This document shows positions 58,916 through 64,000 of a stretch of DNA of 64,000 nucleotides, one piece after another. Source of the stretch: Paramacrobiotus metropolitanus. Taxonomy: Eukaryota; Tardigrada; Eutardigrada; Parachela; Macrobiotidae. Position numbers and translations under genes: made by a program. Numbering within the stretch: position 1 is the first letter of the stretch; the number at the start of each line of letters is the position of its first letter. The notes under the pieces are model-generated. The model saw nothing but the letters and a program-made list of their open reading frames with translations, had not been told where the DNA came from and searched no databases. The stretch is taken from NCBI RefSeq assembly GCF_019649055.1, contig NW_026570336.1, positions 1 to 64,000 on the forward strand. Direction: 5' to 3'.

Positions 58916-58924
58916 GCCTGTTCC

Positions 58925-59576
58925 ATTCATGCGCCAAGTCTGCTTTCTGGCGCATGACGTCATCATGTGCTTTCTCCAAACTTTCAACTTTTTGTGTTAA
59001 ACTGTCAACACGAACCCTTTCTGAACGCAACTCTGCTTTCACAGTACTCAATTCAGACTGTGAAACCTTGTAATCAGCCTGTAGCTTTTCTTAATCAACA
59101 ACCAGCTGCTGATACACTTCTAGCAGTTCATCGCCCTCGCCATGCCTATCACCACGTTTCTGCTGGTGAATCTGTGGCAAATTCAAAAACAACTCATTTC
59201 CATGCTGTAATTCTGTCACAGCATCACCCATTTCACTTCCGACATTTACGAAATTATTACCAAATAATTCGTAATTATCTTCAAAATCATTTTCATTATT
59301 TGGAACAGAAGCGGGATCAATCTCCAAGATCCGTTTCTCTAGTTCCAGTAAACCTTGCAAATCAAAACTTTCGTTAATCATAGATGTTGCATCTACGATT
59401 TCCCTTCCGCCATTCACCATACCACCAGGTACAGTGCCTTTAACCTGGCTAAAATCAGCACTACTGAACTCTAGACCAGTCCTTCTGCTACATTCTGCAG
59501 CAGCCAATGCAGATAAGCCATCCACAGCAAACTGCAATTCACCTGTCACTGACCGATCCATAGTCAGCGCCTGCAA
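58925..59576 (-). pseudogene. Gag N-terminal part of the LTR element, one in-frame stop
   Basis: Met 59576 (MQALTMDRSVTGELQFAVD) opens a frame to TAA 59093-59091. The same frame then continues as a coiled coil (KVSQSELSTVKAELRSERV, RVDSLTQKVESLEKAHDD) up to HEWNRQ at the edge of the insertion. The part beyond the insertion begins with WNRQ and joins in the same frame if 379 bp (element plus one duplicated target) are removed. So the insertion broke a once continuous gene; the TAA is an additional lesion or an error. Confidence 0.65.
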
Positions 59577-59809
59577 TGCTAATGCCTGGACACACAGACA
59601 ATAACAATGATCAAATCAGATAACGCTGATACTGCCAGCGTCAGCCCGGAAGTTATCTGCAGACTTGAATGGAGCCGATCACTACGACTCCCTGTACTGT
59701 CTACAGTAACTACACGCAGGTACAGATCACTACTGTACTGCGTCACACTAAATGACATGCGCATCCGCGCCCAACACACGGAGATCTACTTCCCGCAGAC
59801 TCAGGTTAC

Positions 59810-59962
59810 CTGGTTCTCACTTAGGAACCGTACCAGACACCTGGCTCTCACTTAGGAACCGTGTCCTCCAAGTTCCTTCTAAGGAGACTTGGGTCAACCA
59901 AGACCGACTGCACAGTTCCACTTAGGAACCGTATCCTCACGGGACTCTCTGAGGATCCACGT
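59810..59962 (-). other. Array of five short hairpins in the retroelement leader
   Basis: Repeated stem-loop words ggttctcacttaggaacc, ggctctcacttaggaacc, aagttccttctaaggagactt and agttccacttaggaacc, plus a weaker fifth near 59940-59958. They lie in the untranslated leader between the primer site and gag, where related elements carry packaging or dimerisation signals; that role is inference. Confidence 0.6.
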
Positions 59963-60044
59963 GGTACTACCAACTCGGCCACCAAAACACCAACATCCAA
60001 AACAACCGAAAGTCACTCACCGTCCAGAAATCCCAGGGGTTGTT

Positions 60045-60062
60045 AAAATCCGGAAGGCGCCA
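60045..60062 (-). promoter_or_regulatory. Primer-binding site
   Basis: Minus strand TGGCGCCTTCCGGATTTT begins at the first base inside the LTR. TGG pairs with the universal CCA tRNA end; which tRNA primes it is not known. Confidence 0.65.
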
Positions 60063-60244
60063 TGACATGCTATACGGCACTCGCACTACGACTACCGTAC
60101 TAGATGACCAACCACACATAGTCGGTAGAGTGGGACTCTTTGTTCTGAACAGTGATCTGCTCCTATCTCCTACGCTCACAACCAATATCTGGATGATGTT
60201 GTCATCCAGATTCTTATGTGACTTCCTGCAGGTACACACTAACA
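60063..60244 (-). repeat. 5' LTR
   Basis: 182 bp, TG...CA, immediately upstream (minus strand) of the primer-binding site. Confidence 0.8.
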
Positions 60245-60544
60245 CTAATGCTTTCGCCACAAGAAGGTCACTCAGGATCTCATAACCTTTATTCATAATC
60301 CGAAGACTGCACACACTGCATACAGACTCTCCAGCCAACACTATCAAATCTGCACACACTGCGCACAGATCTGCCAAGACCAAGACTCAACTCAAACTCT
60401 CCAGTCAGACTCTCATCAACTAATCAACACAAGCAGAATCGCTGATGGCATTAGCGATCAAAAGTTTTAGATAAGAACAGGTAAACCGTACGTTTACTAC
60501 GACGTACGTACAAAGTATGGGCATACTACGCATACCGCGTTAGT

Positions 60545-61150
60545 ATCCTTGCCTCGTATTTGCGAAACCTCCTGGCGCCTCCTCCGCCATCTTCCCACAG
60601 CCTAAGTGCCAACACAATCCGCTTCCCGGATGGGGGTCTCCGTGTTTGCATCGCGGAACCGGCGCCCATGGGTGTAGAAAGAAAGGTCACCGGCTCATGT
60701 ACCATGCTTGGTTTTTGTGGTGTATGTAATACTTCAAAGTGTACTTGTAACTACGGTGCGATTCTACCTATTGTTTCTCGTGATCCTTAGTTTCCTAATT
60801 CTGTTTCCCTTTCTGCAACTTTCTGTTTCTGTAACTTTCTGTTTCTGCAATTTTCTGTTTCTGCAACTTTCTGTTTCCTTGATAATCTCCTAGCTACGAT
60901 TCTGTCTTTTCTGTTCAGTTGTCTTCTGCTGCGATACGAGTCAGATCAATAAAGAGCGTACGATTCTACAATGCATTCACATCTCACAGTTTTGCTGCAC
61001 TGATCCGGACAGACCGGAATGGGAGCAGTTCCACTGGCTCCGTGTACTGTTGCCGCAGCTGACCCGTTTACCCGTCTTCGCTCTGGAGGCCATGTGGATG
61101 GCGCCCGTGCAGCGGTGCGAATGACACAACAAAACAGTGATTTCCCAGTT
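60545..61150 (+). pseudogene. Copy of the unnamed 'HADFP' family
   Basis: The first part (60560-60715) parallels 29889-30070 including cccacagc and the gaaaggtcaccgg word. The second part, about 60995-61120, reads TDPDRPEWEQFHWLRVLLP then QLTRLPVFALEAMWMAP, the same block as HADFP..LTRL.VFAL at 30.8 kb. Between them is ordinary intron-like T-rich sequence with ctgtttctgcaactttctg repeats. No start codon is linked, and a stop follows ERCE, so it is probably decayed. Confidence 0.4.
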
Positions 61151-61797
61151 TCTAATACCGCTGCAGTATTTTTCAGCAGTTGTCCATACATTTATACCGA
61201 GCCGGATTTCGTTAGAAGAATGTGACCCTTTGATTTCGATAACAAATTAAATGCACAAACAATCCAACCGGAAGCTGGGAAGACGTTAAACCCTGCCCTC
61301 AAAGTGGTGTTTAGATCGCATAGAAACCGACCTTGTCTGCTTTTGTGAGAGAAAACGAATTACCAATATCAAAGGACTGCAGCAATTTCTGCTCGGTCTG
61401 TTGCTGTTATAGTACGGTTAACTATATAGAATTTATATTATTACTGCCATAGTCGAGTACAGTTACGCATCAAAGAAGGGCAACAATAGAATGAAAATTT
61501 TAATGTGAACCTTATATTACACCGGCAGTCCGGGACGCAACCCGGTACACATGTAGACTGTACCCTACGACTAGGTTAAGCGCAAATTGTAGGAAATATA
61601 ACTGAACATACGTCTTCAGATCACGCATAACACTAACGCATTTTGATGGACGACAGATTCGACTTAAGCGTGGAACCGAGTCGGCACCGGCGCTACAGCA
61701 GCAGCGTCAGCAAAAAAAAACACCGTCATGCTGTGAGTGCTGAGAGCGACTGACAGGGAAACAGATCAGCCACCGCATAGGACTGTCCCGCAAAAAG
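61150..61797. other. Spacer before the satellite
   Basis: No gene. Includes the weak counterpart (61250-61300) of the 15.4-kb segment. Confidence 0.4.
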
Positions 61798-64000
61798 AGG
61801 GGTGGAGGCCAGTGCTTTGAGCGGCTGGAAAGCGGAGCAGATCCGCCACCGCTCCCAGTACGGACAGCCACCGGACCGAACAACCACGACCAAACCACCG
61901 ACAAGCTGAATACTGACCCCAACCCGGGGAGATAGCCGCAAAACCGCCGGAAATGGTCGGTGCACAGTTGGCACACTGGGACGCAAGTCGTGGCAGAACT
62001 GTTCCAGCTATCCAGCCCGCTCAAAGGACTTGGAACTGTCCCTTATAGAGAGGGGTGGAGGCCAGTGCTGAGCGGCTGGAAAGCGGAGCAGATCCGCCAC
62101 CGCTCCCAGTACGGACAGCCACCGGACCGAACAACCACGACCAAACCACCGACAAGCTGAATACTGACCCCGTCCCGGGAGATAGCCGCAAAACCGCCGG
62201 AAATGGTCGGTGCACAGTTGGCACACTGGGACGCAAGTCGTGGCAGAACTGTTCCAGCTATCCAGCCCGCTCAAAGGACTTGGAACTGTCCCTTATAGAG
62301 AGGGGTGGAGGCCAGTGCTTTGAGCGGCTGGAAAGCGGAGCAGATCCGCCACCGCTCCCAGTACGGACAGCCACCGGACCGAACAACCACGACCAAACCA
62401 CCGACAAGCTGAATACTGACCCCGTCCCGGGAGATAGCCGCAAAACCGCCGGAAATGGTCGGTGCACAGTTGGCACACTGGGACGCAAGTCGTGGCAGAA
62501 CTGTTCCAGCTATCCAGCCCGCTCAAAGGACTTGGAACTGTCCCTTATAGAGAGGGGTGGAGGCCAGTGCTTTGAGCGGCTGGAAAGCGGAGCAGATCCG
62601 CCACCGCTCCCAGTACGGACAGCCACCGGACCGAACAACCACGACCAAACCACCGACAAGCTGAATACTGACCCCGTCCCGGGAGATAGCCGCAAAACCG
62701 CCGGAAATGGTCGGTGCACAGTTGGCACACTGGGACGCAAGTCGTGGCAGAACTGTTCCAGCTATCCAGCCCGCTCAAAGGACTTGGAACTGTCCCTTAT
62801 AGAGAGGGGTGGAGGCCAGTGCTTTGAGCGGCTGGAAAGCGGAGCAGATCCGCCACCGCTCCCAGTACGGACAGCCACCGGACCGAACAACCACGACCAA
62901 ACCACCGACAAGCTGAATACTGACCCCGTCCCGGGAGATAGCCGCAAAACCGCCGGAAATGGTCGGTGCACAGTTGGCACACTGGGACGCAAGTCGTGGC
63001 AGAACTGTTCCAGCTATCCAGCCCGCTCAAAGGACTTGGAACTGTCCCTTATAGAGAGGGGTGGAGGCCAGTGCTTTGAGCGGCTGGAAAGCGGAGCAGA
63101 TCCGCCACCGCTCCCAGTACGGACAGCCACCGGACCGAACAACCACGACCAAACCACCGACAAGCTGAATACTGACCCCGTCCCGGGAGATAGCCGCAAA
63201 ACCGCCGGAAATGGTCGGTGCACAGTTGGCACACTGGGACGCAAGTCGTGGCAGAACTGTTCCAGCTATCCAGCCCGCTCAAAGGACTTGGAACTGTCCC
63301 TTATAGAGAGGGTGGAGGCCAGTGCTTTGAGCGGCTGGAAAGCGGAGCAGATCCGCCACCGCTCCCAGTACGGACAGCCACCGGACCGAACAACCACGAC
63401 CAAACCACCGACAAGCTGAATACTGACTCCCCGTCCCGGGGAGATAGCCGCAAAACCGCCGGAAATGGTCGGTGCACAGTTGGCACACTGGGACGCAAGT
63501 CGTGGCAGAACTGTTCCAGCTATCCAGCCCGCTCAAAGGACTTGGAACTGTCCCTTATAGAGAGGGGTGGAGGCCAGTGCTTTGAGCGGCTGGAAAGCGG
63601 AGCAGATCCGCCACCGCTCCCAGTACGGACAGCCACCGGACCGAACAACCACGACCAAACCACCGACAAGCTGAATACTGACTCCCGTCCCGGGGAGATA
63701 GCCGCAAAACCGCCGGAAATGGTCGGTGCACAGTTGGCACACTGGGACGCAAGTCGTGGCAGAACTGTTCCAGCTATCCAGCCCGCTCAAAGGACTTGGA
63801 ACTGTCCCTTATAGAGAGGGGTGGAGGCCAGTGCTGAGCGGCTGGAAAGCGGAGCAGATCCGCCACCGCTCCCAGTACGGACAGCCACCGGACCGAACAA
63901 CCACGACCAAACCACCGACAAGCTGAATACTGACCCCGTCCCGGGGAGATAGCCGCAAAACCGCCGGAAATGGTCGGTGCACAGTTGGCACACTGGGACG
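61798..64000. repeat. 252-bp GC-rich satellite, about 9 units, continues beyond the window
   Basis: The word ggtggaggcc starts at 61801, 62054, 62304, 62556, 62808 and 63060 and continues to the window end; the period is 252 bp, with small variants (2-base loss of tt; one-base changes around accccgtcccggg). Because 252 is a multiple of three, long open frames occur on both strands, including one of 454 codons, but no protein features change from unit to unit as coding selection would produce. Confidence 0.95.

Larger units (their letters stand above)
56477..60244 (-). mobile_element. LTR retrotransposon with gag only (TR-GAG-like), minus strand
   Basis: Two direct repeats of exactly 182 bp (56477-56658 and 60063-60244) differ at 5 positions and begin TG and end CA. 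Reading the minus strand, the repeat at 60063 is followed at once by TGGCGCCTTCCGG, a primer-binding-site-type start. Next come a 480-base leader, gag pieces (59576-57251) and then only about 600 bases before the other LTR, with no reverse transcriptase or integrase. It is therefore non-autonomous. I find no target duplication outside the LTRs. Confidence 0.8.

Noticed and set aside
62055-63419. 454-codon open frame in the 252-bp satellite
   Set aside because: The period is a multiple of three, so one open unit gives an open array. Several frames on both strands are open, and there is no leader or domain.

Overview
The window looks like nuclear DNA from a small-genome protostome invertebrate. 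The genes have many short introns (about 60 to 120 bp) with GT/AG borders. One is a receptor-type guanylate cyclase, and four copies belong to a seven-helix chemoreceptor family that resembles the arthropod gustatory receptor (GR) superfamily. Satellites, minisatellites and decayed retroelements fill much of the rest. There are no bacterial-style operons, rRNA genes or CRISPR arrays. A tardigrade is my best guess at the source, but that is inference only; no marker in the window fixes the taxon.

Layout. 1-3.7 kb: 3' part of a receptor guanylate cyclase (+). 4.65-8.5 kb: two tandem GR-like genes (+); the first is intact, the second is frame-broken and lacks its last exon next to a foldback element flanked by TTAA (8.73-9.38 kb). 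12.3-14.8 kb: a 91-bp satellite. 18.2-19.1 kb: a GC-rich three-finger-like secreted protein with an in-frame TGA. 20.2-21.1 kb (-): a signal-anchored protein with 44-residue repeats. 22-31 kb: a 51-bp minisatellite, a diverged repeat cluster, a tRNA-derived SINE head and several decayed copies of one unnamed protein family, one of which has a Tudor/Agenet-like segment. 33-36.8 kb: a third GR-like gene (+) with introns enlarged by minisatellites. 37.2-38.7 kb: a segment bracketed by CG-rich palindromic inverted repeats. 39.2-39.7 kb: 48 perfect copies of a 10-mer. 40.2-43.9 kb: retroelement debris and a long decayed coding region that I cannot name. 46.5-47.9 kb (-): the fourth GR-like gene, intact. 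49.4-49.7 kb (-): a small secreted protein. 56.5-60.2 kb: an LTR retrotransposon (-) that carries gag but no pol, with a 370-bp Mutator-like insertion inside gag. 61.8-64.0 kb: a 252-bp satellite running off the end.

How it works together. The guanylate cyclase and the GR-like receptors are both membrane sensory proteins by family, but nothing in the sequence shows they share a pathway. The four GR-like copies share one architecture: a long first exon and two short 3' exons joined by phase-0 introns. Several otherwise well-preserved genes contain isolated one-base frame breaks while catalytic or family-defining residues stay intact. This fits either very recent pseudogenes or uncorrected assembly indels, and reads would decide.
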